A stretch of DNA of 58,645 nucleotides from Chloroflexota bacterium (GTDB taxonomy: Bacteria; Chloroflexota; UBA11872), in NCBI GenBank assembly GCA_022824865.1, contig JAJDZD010000047.1, positions 1-58,645 of the forward strand, given 5' to 3'. Made by a program: the position numbers and the translations under genes. Under the pieces are notes generated by a model. The model was not told where the DNA came from and searched no databases. It was given only the letters and a program-made list of their open reading frames with translations. Positions 35,797 through 44,662 of this stretch are shown here, piece after piece. Every line of letters begins with the position of its first letter. The first letter of the stretch is position 1.

Positions 35797-36822
35797 ATGG
35801 GGGCCTCCGGCCCGACCATAAGTTCTGAGCGCGCCGCCCACATCCTCGATTGTGCGGCCGGCAAGCGTGCCATCGTGCTCGGCGACATGGTGGTCGACGA
35901 GCACATCGTCGGCACTGCGGCGCGCCTGTCTCGCGAGGCACCTCTGCCCGTCATTGAGCAGCACGAACGTCGGCTAATCCCGGGCGGAGCCACCAACGTG
36001 GCTACCAATCTCAGCGGTCTGGGCTGCAACGTCGCCGTGGCCGGTGTCGTTGGCGCCGACGCAATGGCCGACCGGCTGGGCAAAGAACTTGAACAGCTTG
36101 GGATTCGCACCCAGGGCCTGATTCGCGACGGCGATCGAGCGACGGCGGTCAAGCTCCGAATCTGGGCCGGGGGGGACCGCCAGCGCCCGCAGAGCATGAT
36201 CGCCCGCGTGGACTCGCTCGATCGAACCCCGATCACGCGGGCGACGATCGAGTCGATGATCGCCTACCTGACGTCGGCAATCGCCGAGGCCGACGCCCTT
36301 GTGATATCCGACTACGAAACAGGCGTGGTCAGCTCATCCATTCTGGATGTGGCGTTACCTGCGGCACATGCAGCCGGACTGGTCATCACGGCTGATGCAC
36401 ACGGCGATCTGGCCAGGTTTCGCAACGCCACGCTCCTTACTCCGAACCAGCCCGAGGCCGAAGCCGAACTCGGCCGCGAAATCTCCTCGACAGCCGACGC
36501 CCTGGCAGCCGCCGATGAGCTGCGGCAATCCGTGGGAGTGCAAGCCGTACTTGTCACGCTCGGTGCGGCTGGCATGGCGTTGGACGCTGGCGCGGACGGA
36601 CGTGCCTATATTCCCGCGGCAGCTACGGGCCGAGTGGCCGATCCCTCCGGCGCTGGCGACACCGTGGCCGCAACCATGACCGCCGCAATCCTGGGCGGAG
36701 CTACGCCTCAAGAGGCGGCCGTCCTCGCCTCACTGGCCGCTCGGGTCGTCGTGCGCCAGCTTGGCGTGGCCGTGGTGTCGGCCGAAGAAATCGTGCGCGA
36801 GGCCCGTGAGCTCTACGTCTGA
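35797..36822 (+). CDS. rfaE1: PfkB-family sugar kinase, heptose 7-phosphate kinase type
   Basis: The 341 residues match the kinase domain of HldE/RfaE: VLGDMVVDEHIVGTAARLSREAPLPV, LIPGGATNVATNL, GGDRQRPQSMIARVD, and the active-site loop DPSGAGDTVAA. These enzymes phosphorylate D-glycero-beta-D-manno-heptose 7-phosphate at C1 on the way to ADP-heptose. In many bacteria kinase and adenylyltransferase are fused; here they are adjacent genes. ATG follows the TAG of the preceding gene directly. Confidence 0.87.
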   Translation: MGASGPTISSERAAHILDCAAGKRAIVLGDMVVDEHIVGTAARLSREAPLPVIEQHERRLIPGGATNVATNLSGLGCNVAVAGVVGADAMADRLGKELEQLGIRTQGLIRDGDRATAVKLRIWAGGDRQRPQSMIARVDSLDRTPITRATIESMIAYLTSAIAEADALVISDYETGVVSSSILDVALPAAHAAGLVITADAHGDLARFRNATLLTPNQPEAEAELGREISSTADALAAADELRQSVGVQAVLVTLGAAGMALDAGADGRAYIPAAATGRVADPSGAGDTVAATMTAAILGGATPQEAAVLASLAARVVVRQLGVAVVSAEEIVREARELYV

Positions 36823-37306
36823 AGCCGAGGTCATCCAGCCAGCCGATCTGGCGAACTGGGGTGCACGAGAACGCGCCGCCGGTCGGCGCCTCGTACTGAC
36901 GAACGGGTGCTTTGACCTCATCCATCCGGGGCACGTGGCCCTGCTCCGCGGCGCGGCAGCCGTGGGCGACGTGCTGGTCGTGGGGCTCAATAGCGACGCT
37001 GGCGTTCGCAAGCTGAAAGGACCCCATCGCCCCCTGATGCCGCTGGAGGATCGACTGACGGTACTACGCGCGGTGCGCTGGGTGACTGCGGTCACGCCCT
37101 TCGACGAGACGACCGCGGATCGACTCATCAAGCATCTGCGCCCGGATTATTATGTCAAGGGAGCGGATTACGATCCGACGGCGGGAGGTCGAACGCTGCC
37201 CGAGACTGCAACGCTCCAGCGACTGGGAATCCCGGCCGTCTTCGTGCCTCTCGCCCCTGGCCACGCCTCCAGCGAGTTAATCGCCCGCAGCCGCCCCACG
37301 TCGTGA
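36806..37306 (+). CDS. rfaE2: D-glycero-beta-D-manno-heptose 1-phosphate adenylyltransferase
   Basis: The 166-residue nucleotidyltransferase shows LTNGCFDLIHPGHVALL (the HxGH motif), GLNSDAGVRKLKG, and YYVKGADYDP. It would add AMP to heptose 1-phosphate to make ADP-heptose. I chose the GTG at 36806, which overlaps the kinase gene by 17 bases; GAGG lies close upstream. The partner kinase is the preceding gene. ADP-heptose is used for LPS cores or S-layer glycans. Confidence 0.88.
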   Translation: MSSTSEAEVIQPADLANWGARERAAGRRLVLTNGCFDLIHPGHVALLRGAAAVGDVLVVGLNSDAGVRKLKGPHRPLMPLEDRLTVLRAVRWVTAVTPFDETTADRLIKHLRPDYYVKGADYDPTAGGRTLPETATLQRLGIPAVFVPLAPGHASSELIARSRPTS

Positions 37307-38883
37307 ACACGGCGACCGCCAGGCGGGTGGCCCAGGCCGCCGTGCTGGTCGCGGCCGGCAACATCCTCAGCCGGCTCCTGGGCTTCGTCCGCGAGCCTGT
37401 GATTGCCGCCCTGTTCGGCATCTCGGGTGCAACCGACGCGTTCGAAGTGGCCACGCGCATCCCGCAGCTGGTGCACGAGCTCGTGATCGGCGGCGCGATC
37501 TCTGGCGTCCTGATCCCGCTGTTCAGCGAAATGGCGTCGGATGATCGCCGCCTGGCGCGCACGTTCTCGACGCTCATGTCGTCCGTCGGGCTGGCGTTGG
37601 TCGGTGTGATCGTTGTGCTCGTGCTGCTGGCCGAACCCCTGGTCGCCGCGGCCGCGCCCGGCTTGCCGCAGGCGACGCGAGACCTCGCGGTCGTCATGAC
37701 CCGGATTACCCTGCCGGCGGTTCTTTTCCTGGGGTTGTCCGCGGTCACGGCGGCCCGGCTCTACGCCCGCGATCGCTTTGCCGCCCCGTCGTTTGCCCCG
37801 GCCACGCTGAACGGGACGCTGATCGTCCTGGCGCTCGCGCTCACGCCCATCGTCGGTCCGGTGGGGGTAGCGATCGGCTACCTGGCGGGCGCGGGCGCCC
37901 ATCTCCTGGTCCAGGTTCCGGCGCTGATTCGGGACCGGGCGTGGCTTACGAAGCCTGCCTGGCGAGGCAATGCCGACACGACCCGCGCGCTTCGCTTGTA
38001 CCTCCCCATTGCGGCCGGTCTGGTTGTGGCGCAAGCGCTGGTGATCGTTGACACCAACCTGGCATCGCGCACCGGCGAAGGCAGCCTGGCCATCATGCGT
38101 TTCGCCACCCGCCTGCAGCAGTTTCCGCTGGGTCTGATCGGGTCGGCCATCGCGTTGGCTTTTCTTCCCGTGCTGGCTCGCAGCGCACCCGAGGATCCGC
38201 GCGACCTCGTGAACGCCCACGAGTTCAAGTCGGCGCTGGTGGCCGCCGGGCGCAGCGCCTTCGTCCTGATGATTCCGGTCACCGTCATACTCACGGCCTT
38301 GAGCGTGCCGGTGATACGCGTGGTCTACGAACGCGGCGACTTCGACGCGGCGGCCACGGACCTGACCGGTCTCGCATTGCTTATCTATGCGGTTCAACTG
38401 CCCCTCACCGTGCTCGACCAAGTCTTTATCGCGGCCTTCTATGCCACCCGCAACACCCTCACGCCGGTGCTCGTAGGCGTCGGAGGTGGTCTGGCCTACC
38501 TGGTCGTGGCGCTCGCGCTGGTCGAGCCCTTCGGCGTCTTCGGGCTGGTCGCGGCCAACTCGGTCCAGAACAGCCTGCACGGCGCGGTTCTGGGCTGGCT
38601 GCTGTGGCGTCGCCTGGGCGGATTCGGCGACCCCGGTCTCTGGTTCTTCGGCGTCCGCGTGATCGCGGCCGGCGGCCTGGCCGCCGCTGTCGGTCTGCTC
38701 TTGCGCGAGTGGTCAACCGTGGCGCTCGAACCCGGGGGAATGGCTGGCTGGCGCGTGCTCTTCGTGAGCGGAGTCGGGATTGCCATCGTGTACGTCGGCG
38801 CCCTTGCACTCATGCGAGTCCCGGAGGTGCCAAGACTGGTACGCCTGCTTCGGAGTCGGCTCGGGACGAGACTGGCGAACTAG
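37303..38883 (+). CDS. murJ: Lipid II flippase MurJ (MviN family)
   Basis: The 526-residue membrane protein belongs to the MATE-like MOP superfamily. The start RRVAQAAVLVAAGNILSRLLGFVREPVIAALFG and IPQLVHELVIGGAISGVLIPLF are MurJ/MviN signatures, with LARTFSTLM and AATDLTGLALLIYAVQLP further on; about 14 hydrophobic segments are spread over the sequence. MurJ moves lipid-linked peptidoglycan precursor across the membrane. The GTG start overlaps the rfaE2 stop (GTGA). Some members move other polyprenyl-linked sugars, which the heptose genes could suggest. Confidence 0.9.
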   Translation: MNTATARRVAQAAVLVAAGNILSRLLGFVREPVIAALFGISGATDAFEVATRIPQLVHELVIGGAISGVLIPLFSEMASDDRRLARTFSTLMSSVGLALVGVIVVLVLLAEPLVAAAAPGLPQATRDLAVVMTRITLPAVLFLGLSAVTAARLYARDRFAAPSFAPATLNGTLIVLALALTPIVGPVGVAIGYLAGAGAHLLVQVPALIRDRAWLTKPAWRGNADTTRALRLYLPIAAGLVVAQALVIVDTNLASRTGEGSLAIMRFATRLQQFPLGLIGSAIALAFLPVLARSAPEDPRDLVNAHEFKSALVAAGRSAFVLMIPVTVILTALSVPVIRVVYERGDFDAAATDLTGLALLIYAVQLPLTVLDQVFIAAFYATRNTLTPVLVGVGGGLAYLVVALALVEPFGVFGLVAANSVQNSLHGAVLGWLLWRRLGGFGDPGLWFFGVRVIAAGGLAAAVGLLLREWSTVALEPGGMAGWRVLFVSGVGIAIVYVGALALMRVPEVPRLVRLLRSRLGTRLAN

Positions 38884-38945
38884 CTCGGCCGCGGCGGTCC
38901 GTCGGCTACGATCATCGCTCGCACGCGACCCGCGGGAGTTCTCGT

Positions 38946-40562
38946 ATGGCAGTGATGACCGGCTCCGACGCCGTGGTCCAGAGTTTGATCGCCGAGGGCA
39001 TTGACCTGGTATTCGGGATCCCCGGATATCACAGCGAACACCTTTACGGTCGCCTGATGCAACAGGACAAGATTCGCCACGTGCTGGTGCGGCACGAGCA
39101 GGGCGCCGGCTACATGGCTATCGGGGCGGCCCGTGTGACCGGCAAGCCGGCCACGATTCTTAGCACCGCGGGCCCAGGTGCGCTCAACGTCGCCACCCCC
39201 ATGGGCGAGGCCTACGGCGACGGCATCCCGCTGCTCAACATCATGGCCGAGGACATGTCCGCGTACCTCTATCAGGACAAGGGCATCGTCCACGAGAGCA
39301 AGGACCAGTTCGGCGTCTTCAGCCGCCTCAGCCAGTGGAGCCGGCAGGCCATGTCGCCCGGAGAGATTCCCGGCGCCATTCACGAAGGGCTCCGCCGCAT
39401 GCAGGTCAACCGGCCGCGTCCGGTCGTCGTCGAAATCCCGGTCGACGTCTTCCAGGGCGAGGGCGACGTAGAGCTGCTTCAAGAGGAGACCCACCAGCCG
39501 CCGCAAGGCGATCCCTCAGACCTGGAGCGCATGGCATCGATCCTGGCCGCGGCCGAGCGACCGATCATCTGGGCCGGTGGCGGCGTAATGATGTCCGGCG
39601 CATGGGACGAACTGCGGACCCTGGCCGAGACGCTGGACATCCCCGTCATGCTGACCACCACCAGCAAGGGCGCCATGCCCGAGGATCATCCGCTGGTCAT
39701 CGGCAACTTGAACCAGCACGGCCCGATTCGCCGCTTCATGGAGCAGGCGGACGTCATGCTGGCCGTGGGCGCAAGGTTCTCGTATCTCTCCAGCGGTCGC
39801 TGGACGCTGCCGGTGCCGAAGCGTTTGCTGCACATCGACATTGACCCCACCCAGCCAGGCAAGAACTTCCCGGCCGAAATCGGCGTGCACGCGGATGCGA
39901 AGGCCGGGCTGGCGGCGCTGGTGGAAGCCACCGCCGATGCGCCCGAGGTCGACCGCGACGAGTGGGTTGACGCCGGACGGGCGGCGCGCGACGAAGTTCG
40001 CGCCGAACTGGCGGAGCGCGCTCCGCTGGAGTGGGGCCTCATGCAATCCATACGCAACGCGCTCCCGCGAAACACCATCGTCGCCAGCGATCCACACCTC
40101 CTCGGCTACTGGAGTCGTGAACACCTGCCCTTCTACGAGCCGCGAACCTGGCTCTACGGCCTGGCATTTGGAACGTTGGGTTACTCATACCCCGTGGCCC
40201 TCGGCGCCAAGGTCGTGGCTCCCGATCGACCCGTCATCTCACTGACCGGCGACGGGGGCTTTCTGTTCACCGCGCAGGAAATGGCCACCGCCGTACAGCA
40301 GGGGCTGAATGTCCCCGTGGTGATCATCAATGACGACGCGTATGGCGCAATCAAGGAAGACTTCCTGCGCGACTACGACAACGACTACGAAGTCAACCTC
40401 AGGAACCCCGACTTCGTGAAGTTCGCCGAGTCGTTCGGCGCCGTCGGCATGCGGGCCACGCCCGAGACGCTGGAGGCCACGCTGCACGACGCGCTAGAAC
40501 TCGACCGCCCTTCGCTCATCGACGTGCCGGTGAAGTGCCGGCGGCCGCTGCAGGTGCAATAG
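38946..40562 (+). CDS. Thiamine diphosphate-dependent enzyme, acetolactate synthase-like
   Basis: The 538 residues have the three domains of the ThDP family: N-terminal Pyr domain with FGIPGYHSEHLYG and the catalytic Glu in HEQGAGYMA, a central Rossmann-type domain (WAGGGVMMSGAW), and the PP domain with ThDP site GDGGFLFTAQEMATA...NDDAYGAI. Acetolactate synthase, benzoylformate decarboxylase and related activities share this architecture, so the substrate is open. GGGAG lies nine bases before the ATG. It follows murJ after about 60 bases. Confidence 0.87.
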   Translation: MAVMTGSDAVVQSLIAEGIDLVFGIPGYHSEHLYGRLMQQDKIRHVLVRHEQGAGYMAIGAARVTGKPATILSTAGPGALNVATPMGEAYGDGIPLLNIMAEDMSAYLYQDKGIVHESKDQFGVFSRLSQWSRQAMSPGEIPGAIHEGLRRMQVNRPRPVVVEIPVDVFQGEGDVELLQEETHQPPQGDPSDLERMASILAAAERPIIWAGGGVMMSGAWDELRTLAETLDIPVMLTTTSKGAMPEDHPLVIGNLNQHGPIRRFMEQADVMLAVGARFSYLSSGRWTLPVPKRLLHIDIDPTQPGKNFPAEIGVHADAKAGLAALVEATADAPEVDRDEWVDAGRAARDEVRAELAERAPLEWGLMQSIRNALPRNTIVASDPHLLGYWSREHLPFYEPRTWLYGLAFGTLGYSYPVALGAKVVAPDRPVISLTGDGGFLFTAQEMATAVQQGLNVPVVIINDDAYGAIKEDFLRDYDNDYEVNLRNPDFVKFAESFGAVGMRATPETLEATLHDALELDRPSLIDVPVKCRRPLQVQ

Positions 40563-40598
40563 CCGTTCCGACGCTGGCCGGCCCGGCCGCGGCCGGAC

Positions 40599-40628
40599 TT
40601 CAACTGGTTTGGCCGTCTGGGCTATGCT
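40599..40628 (+). promoter_or_regulatory. Possible promoter for the small lipoprotein gene
   Basis: TTCAAC (40599-40604) and TATGCT (40623-40628) are spaced by 18 bases and stand 33 bases before the lipoprotein ATG. Both boxes depart from the consensus, so this is tentative. Confidence 0.35.
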
Positions 40629-40661
40629 CGTACCCGATTAGGGCATCAGTGAGCCGGGATC

Positions 40662-40898
40662 ATGCTTCACCATGCTCCTCGAGTCCTAGGCCGACGCGCC
40701 GTACTCGGTGCGTTGATCGTCGCCCCGGCCCTGATCGGGCTGAGCGCTTGCGCCGACAGCGATTCCTTCGAGTTCAAGCCCTCGGGACGCTGTGGACGCG
40801 GCTGCGTGGGCGCGACGGACCACGAGAAGGACGCCGAAGCGCGCCGCTCGGGCCTCGATCAGGCCAAGGCGGCCAAGGAAGCCGGCCAGGGCAGCTAG
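40662..40898 (+). CDS. Small predicted lipoprotein with Tat-like signal
   Basis: The 78 residues begin with a GRRAVLG segment resembling a twin-arginine signal, a hydrophobic core (ALIVAPALIGLSAC) and lipobox LSAC with the Cys near residue 30. The short mature part has two more Cys (GRCGRGC) and an Asp/Lys/Ala-rich end. No family is recognised. It stands between the ThDP enzyme and an SDR gene, with a possible promoter of its own. Confidence 0.6.
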   Translation: MLHHAPRVLGRRAVLGALIVAPALIGLSACADSDSFEFKPSGRCGRGCVGATDHEKDAEARRSGLDQAKAAKEAGQGS

Positions 40899-40988
40899 AA
40901 CCGCAACGTCGGTTCACGCTGCGTCCTCGGCCGGCTGTTGGGCCGTGCATCTGTTGACGTTGTCGTCGTAGCCGAAGGGACGGTCCGT

Positions 40989-41717
40989 ATGAGTCTTGCT
41001 GGTCGAGTCGCACTGGTCACCGGTGCCAGCCGGGGGATTGGACGCGAAATCGCGCTTGGCTACGCGCGCACTGGCGCGCACGTCATTCTGACCGCACGCG
41101 ACGAGGCACGGCTTGTGGCCGTGGCATCCGAGATTGCCGACGCGTCCGGAACCTCGGACGTCGTGCCGCTGGACGTGAGCGATCCGGAGGCCGTGCGACA
41201 GGCAATTGACCGGGTCGTGGCACGGCATGGCCGGCTCGATGTCCTGTGCAACAACGCCGGCGTCAGTAACGCCCGCGGCCCTGTGGCCGAGGTTTCGCCC
41301 GAAGCCTTCGCCGGCGTGCAGGCCGTCAACCTCATCGGCCTCTTCGCCTGCTGCCACGCCGCGCTACCGCACATGATCGCGGCCGGCTATGGGCGCATCG
41401 TCAACGTCTCGTCCGGCACCGCCATCATGTGCAATCCCGGCGAGTCGGCCTATGCCGCCTCCAAGGCGGCGGTCAACGCGCTGACGATTGCGATGGCCAA
41501 AGAGGCTCAGGCGTCGAACGTTTTGGTCAACGCCATGAGCCCCGGCTCGGTCAAAACCGACATGAACCCGACCTCGGACGTGCCGCCGTCCGAGGCTGTG
41601 CCGACGGCCGTCTGGCTGGCCGCGCTGCCGGACGGCGGGCCGACCGGACGCTTCTACCGGTTCATGCAGGAACTGCCGATGCTGCCCGAGATAGACCTCG
41701 ACTGGAAGAGCCGCTGA
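40989..41717 (+). CDS. Short-chain dehydrogenase/reductase
   Basis: The 242 residues show the classical SDR set: cofactor motif TGASRGIG, NNAG, active-site Ser in VNVSSGTA, and YAASK (Tyr and Lys). The Arg in RDEARLVAV may favour NADP. Many SDRs of this group act on 3-oxoacyl or sugar-derived carbonyls; the substrate is not inferable. The ATG lies seven bases after GGACGG with GAAGGGAC nearby. It converges on the GH32-like gene. Confidence 0.9.
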   Translation: MSLAGRVALVTGASRGIGREIALGYARTGAHVILTARDEARLVAVASEIADASGTSDVVPLDVSDPEAVRQAIDRVVARHGRLDVLCNNAGVSNARGPVAEVSPEAFAGVQAVNLIGLFACCHAALPHMIAAGYGRIVNVSSGTAIMCNPGESAYAASKAAVNALTIAMAKEAQASNVLVNAMSPGSVKTDMNPTSDVPPSEAVPTAVWLAALPDGGPTGRFYRFMQELPMLPEIDLDWKSR

Positions 41718-41736
41718 CCCGGCGGTATCTCTCGGC

Positions 41737-43302
41737 CTAGTCCCAGAGCGCCTCCAGCGTCCAGGCCTTGAGCGATCGCACCGTGCTGGGCGCTCCCTGC
41801 GAACGCAGCGACACGCCCACGCTGTCCTCGCGCTCGGGATAGACGCGCACGGCCAGGGCCTGCCGCCCGTTCGCGAACACCTCCACCGCGCTTCGATCAA
41901 CGAAGACTCGCAGCCGCAGCGGTTCGTCGGGCCCGATCAGGACCTGAGCGTTCTCCGGCGCGCGCGACAACGCGTCAGGCGCCACCGACGAGTACGACGT
42001 GTCGATTGAGATCTGGCTCAAATGCGTCCAGAGCGGTCCGACGATTCCCTGGGTGAAATGGTTGGTGCGATAGCCGCGGTCGCGGTAGAAGGCCACGCGC
42101 GTGAACTCTTCCCGGTCTGGCGAACGCAAGACGTTCAGTTCGACCATCGGCGCGGACGAAGGCTCGACCTCCAACTCCAGCTCAAGCGAGTCGCCGGCCG
42201 TTCCGTCCAGCACTACCTCCTGGTTTGCCGGCAATTCCAGTGAACCCAGGTCTTGCTCGGACTGCCGCAGGGAGGTCAGGGTCTCGACCGGTTCCACAAA
42301 CACCACGTCGCCGTCGACCGTCAGACGTCGCGGCAGCGTCATGATCTGGTTCCAGCGCGGTGTGGGCTTGCCCGGGTTCATGTTGAAGATCACGATCAGG
42401 CCGCCCGAGCCGTCCGGCGTCGCTGACGGAGCGTGTAGGCCTGATGGCCCTGACGGCCCAAAGTTGTACTTCGCGCCATTCGTCACCACGAATTTGTCGC
42501 GCTCGGTGTCGTAGTCGCCCAGCAGGTATTGGCCGCCGCTCGTGTGGCTATAGAAGAGCAGCATGTGGCGATCGCCAATCGGCCAGAAGTACGGACAGGC
42601 GCCGTCGTCGCCAACCATGGAGTAGTGGTCGTCTTCGACGAAGGGGTGCAGGTACTCCCAGTGCTCCAGGTCCTCGGACCTGAAGAGGAAGTTGGCCCGG
42701 ATCGGCTTGCCGGCGGGGCCTTCCGGCTTGGTTCCTGCGGACAGCGAGTAGTAGACGCCGTCTTTCATCCAGATACACGGATCGAAAACCCGGTAGGGCG
42801 CGGGCGGACCATCGCGATCCGGCATCGGAATCACGGCCCGGTTGCCGACTTTCTCCCAGTTGAGAAGCAGCGGATCGCTGGACGTCGCCACCATGTTCCC
42901 GGCGCCGACCCCGTGATAGATGGCAATCACCCGGTCGTCCTCGACCAGGGTCGATCCCGAAAAGCACTTGTGCTCGGGGCTGGGATAAATGGCATAGGGC
43001 AGGTCGCGCCAGTGCACCAGGTCGTCGGACACCGCGTGACCCCAGTGCTGCCGGTCGTCCTCCGGCGGATAGGCCTGGTAGAAGAGGTGCCAGCGGCCCT
43101 GCCAGAAGCAGAGCCCATTGGGGTCGTTGAGGGTCGATTCAGGGTTGACGTAGTGATAGGCCGGACGGTGGCGCAAGCCGGCATATGACTCCCGCGACGC
43201 CAGCAGGCGCTGCATCAGCGGGTTCGATGCCAGCGCGGCTTCCTGCTCGGCCAACGTCGTTGGATAGGTGTACGCGGGAACGCGCGACTTGGGAGCGATC
43301 AC
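41737..43302 (-). CDS. Glycoside hydrolase family 32-like protein
   Basis: The 521 residues hold the GH32 five-bladed propeller and a C-terminal beta-sandwich (RLRVFVDRSAVEVFANGRQAL). The nucleophile motif is TLNDPNG, and the stabilising Asp lies in RVFDPC. The third motif, normally ECP around the acid/base Glu, reads GACPYF here, so that Glu is missing at the usual place. The GTG at 43302 has GGAGG just upstream, ending four bases before it. It lacks a signal peptide, so it probably acts inside the cell on an imported oligosaccharide; sucrose or fructan is the family default, but the motif change makes this doubtful. Confidence 0.85.
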   Translation of the reverse strand: MIAPKSRVPAYTYPTTLAEQEAALASNPLMQRLLASRESYAGLRHRPAYHYVNPESTLNDPNGLCFWQGRWHLFYQAYPPEDDRQHWGHAVSDDLVHWRDLPYAIYPSPEHKCFSGSTLVEDDRVIAIYHGVGAGNMVATSSDPLLLNWEKVGNRAVIPMPDRDGPPAPYRVFDPCIWMKDGVYYSLSAGTKPEGPAGKPIRANFLFRSEDLEHWEYLHPFVEDDHYSMVGDDGACPYFWPIGDRHMLLFYSHTSGGQYLLGDYDTERDKFVVTNGAKYNFGPSGPSGLHAPSATPDGSGGLIVIFNMNPGKPTPRWNQIMTLPRRLTVDGDVVFVEPVETLTSLRQSEQDLGSLELPANQEVVLDGTAGDSLELELEVEPSSAPMVELNVLRSPDREEFTRVAFYRDRGYRTNHFTQGIVGPLWTHLSQISIDTSYSSVAPDALSRAPENAQVLIGPDEPLRLRVFVDRSAVEVFANGRQALAVRVYPEREDSVGVSLRSQGAPSTVRSLKAWTLEALWD

Positions 43303-43419
43303 GATGCCTCCAGTCTCGGTGGAACCCGAGCTAACGCCAACGATTGGCCAAGAATCTAGACCGCGGCGCATCCGGCGACAAGCGCGGCGGCAATCCCGGC
43401 GCTGAGCGTATGTCGCGCG

Positions 43420-44565
43420 CTAGCGGCTGGGAGGCGCCACGACCTGGCCGTCACGCACCACGGCCGCGGCGGTCCAGATCCGGCCGGGGCGCTCGCTGCC
43501 GCTTACGTCGCGCAACGCCACCTCGTCCTTCGCCTCAGTCAGGACCACCAGATCGGCGCTCGCGCCTGGCGCCAGTGTGCCCACCTCTCCTGCCAGGCCC
43601 AGCAGTTCAGCGGGACGTGCCGTAATCCTCGGCCAGGCGTCCTCCTCGCGCATTCCCGCCGCCAGCAGCTTGGACACCGTCAGCGGAAGGTCGTGCTGTG
43701 GGTCGGACCCCACGTGCCGCCGGTACTGGTCCGTCGAGATCGTGTCGGGCAGAAAGCCCTCCTTGATCACCGTCTCCGCCACCTCGAAATCGAACGACCC
43801 CATCCCGTGCCCGGTGTCGAACAGCACGCCGCGTTCCCTGGCTCGCCAGACGCAATCCAGGACCCTGCCGTCCCGCGCGATGCGGTCGACCAGACCGTGC
43901 AAGCAGTAGGTCACGACATCGCCCGGGCGCAGTTGGTCCAACAACTCGTCAAGCGGGAAGTCGTCGGCGTGCCGCGTACCCACCAGCAACGGTCGATCCG
44001 TCGCCTCGCCGGCCTGGATCGCGCGGCGCAGCATCTCGCGCGGATCGGTATCCCCGCAGACGGCCTCGGCCACGTTGATCGCGATGCCCCAGATCAGGTC
44101 GCCTCCGTCGCGGATGGCGCTAACGCAGGCGTCCACGTCCGCCTCGGCAAGATCGCCCAGGCTGAAACCGGGATTGGACTCCCCCGAAGCCGACAGGTTG
44201 ATCGCCATCCGCACCCGCGTGCGAGCGCGCTCGATCAGCCGCTCGCGATAGCGCGGCCAGTTGCGCGCGCCGGCATCACCCTGCGACATGACGGTGGTGG
44301 CGCCGCGCGGTAGGAAGTGCACGTCCGGATCGATTCCGTACTTCGAGTCCTCGATGGCCGGATGCGCGTGCATGTCCACAAGCCCCGGCAACAACACGCC
44401 GTCCGGAAAGTCGAGCCGCCGCCCCGCCTCTGGAACTCTCCCCGCATCCGTTCCAATGGCTGTGCTCGCTATGCGATCGCCGTTCGTCGCCACATATCCG
44501 GGTCCGCGGAGGCCTCGAGCCGGATCTTCAATGCGACCGGCAGTGACCAGCAGATCGTATTTCAC
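43420..44565 (-). CDS. Amidohydrolase-superfamily protein (deacetylase/dihydroorotase-like)
   Basis: The 381 residues have the HxH metal motif LVDMHAHP, ATTVMSQGDAGA, GTRHADDFP, CLHGLVD, DTGHGMGSFDF and DTISTDQYRRH, and a closing beta-sandwich end LAPGASADLVVLTEAK. These features fit the metal-dependent amidohydrolase superfamily, D-aminoacylase or N-acetyl-sugar deacetylase branches. The gene is divergent from the ABC importer, with about 97 bases between, which suggests joint control with it. Confidence 0.82.
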   Translation of the reverse strand: MKYDLLVTAGRIEDPARGLRGPGYVATNGDRIASTAIGTDAGRVPEAGRRLDFPDGVLLPGLVDMHAHPAIEDSKYGIDPDVHFLPRGATTVMSQGDAGARNWPRYRERLIERARTRVRMAINLSASGESNPGFSLGDLAEADVDACVSAIRDGGDLIWGIAINVAEAVCGDTDPREMLRRAIQAGEATDRPLLVGTRHADDFPLDELLDQLRPGDVVTYCLHGLVDRIARDGRVLDCVWRARERGVLFDTGHGMGSFDFEVAETVIKEGFLPDTISTDQYRRHVGSDPQHDLPLTVSKLLAAGMREEDAWPRITARPAELLGLAGEVGTLAPGASADLVVLTEAKDEVALRDVSGSERPGRIWTAAAVVRDGQVVAPPSR

Positions 44566-44662
44566 GAGATTTACCGTTTCGGGTTAGGACGATTTCGGCG
44601 CTGCATGGTACTTTGGCTTGCGGCGCCGAGCCGATGCGGCGCACTTAAGGGAGGCTCACGGT

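Noticed and set aside
37168-38580. Minus-strand open frame of 470 residues opposite murJ
   Set aside because: Antisense to murJ, with Arg/Gln/His-rich composition typical of a shadow frame.
40577-40596. GC palindrome (CCGGCCGCGGCCGG) after the ThDP enzyme
   Set aside because: No T-run follows, and such strings are expected in this GC-rich sequence; not called a terminator.
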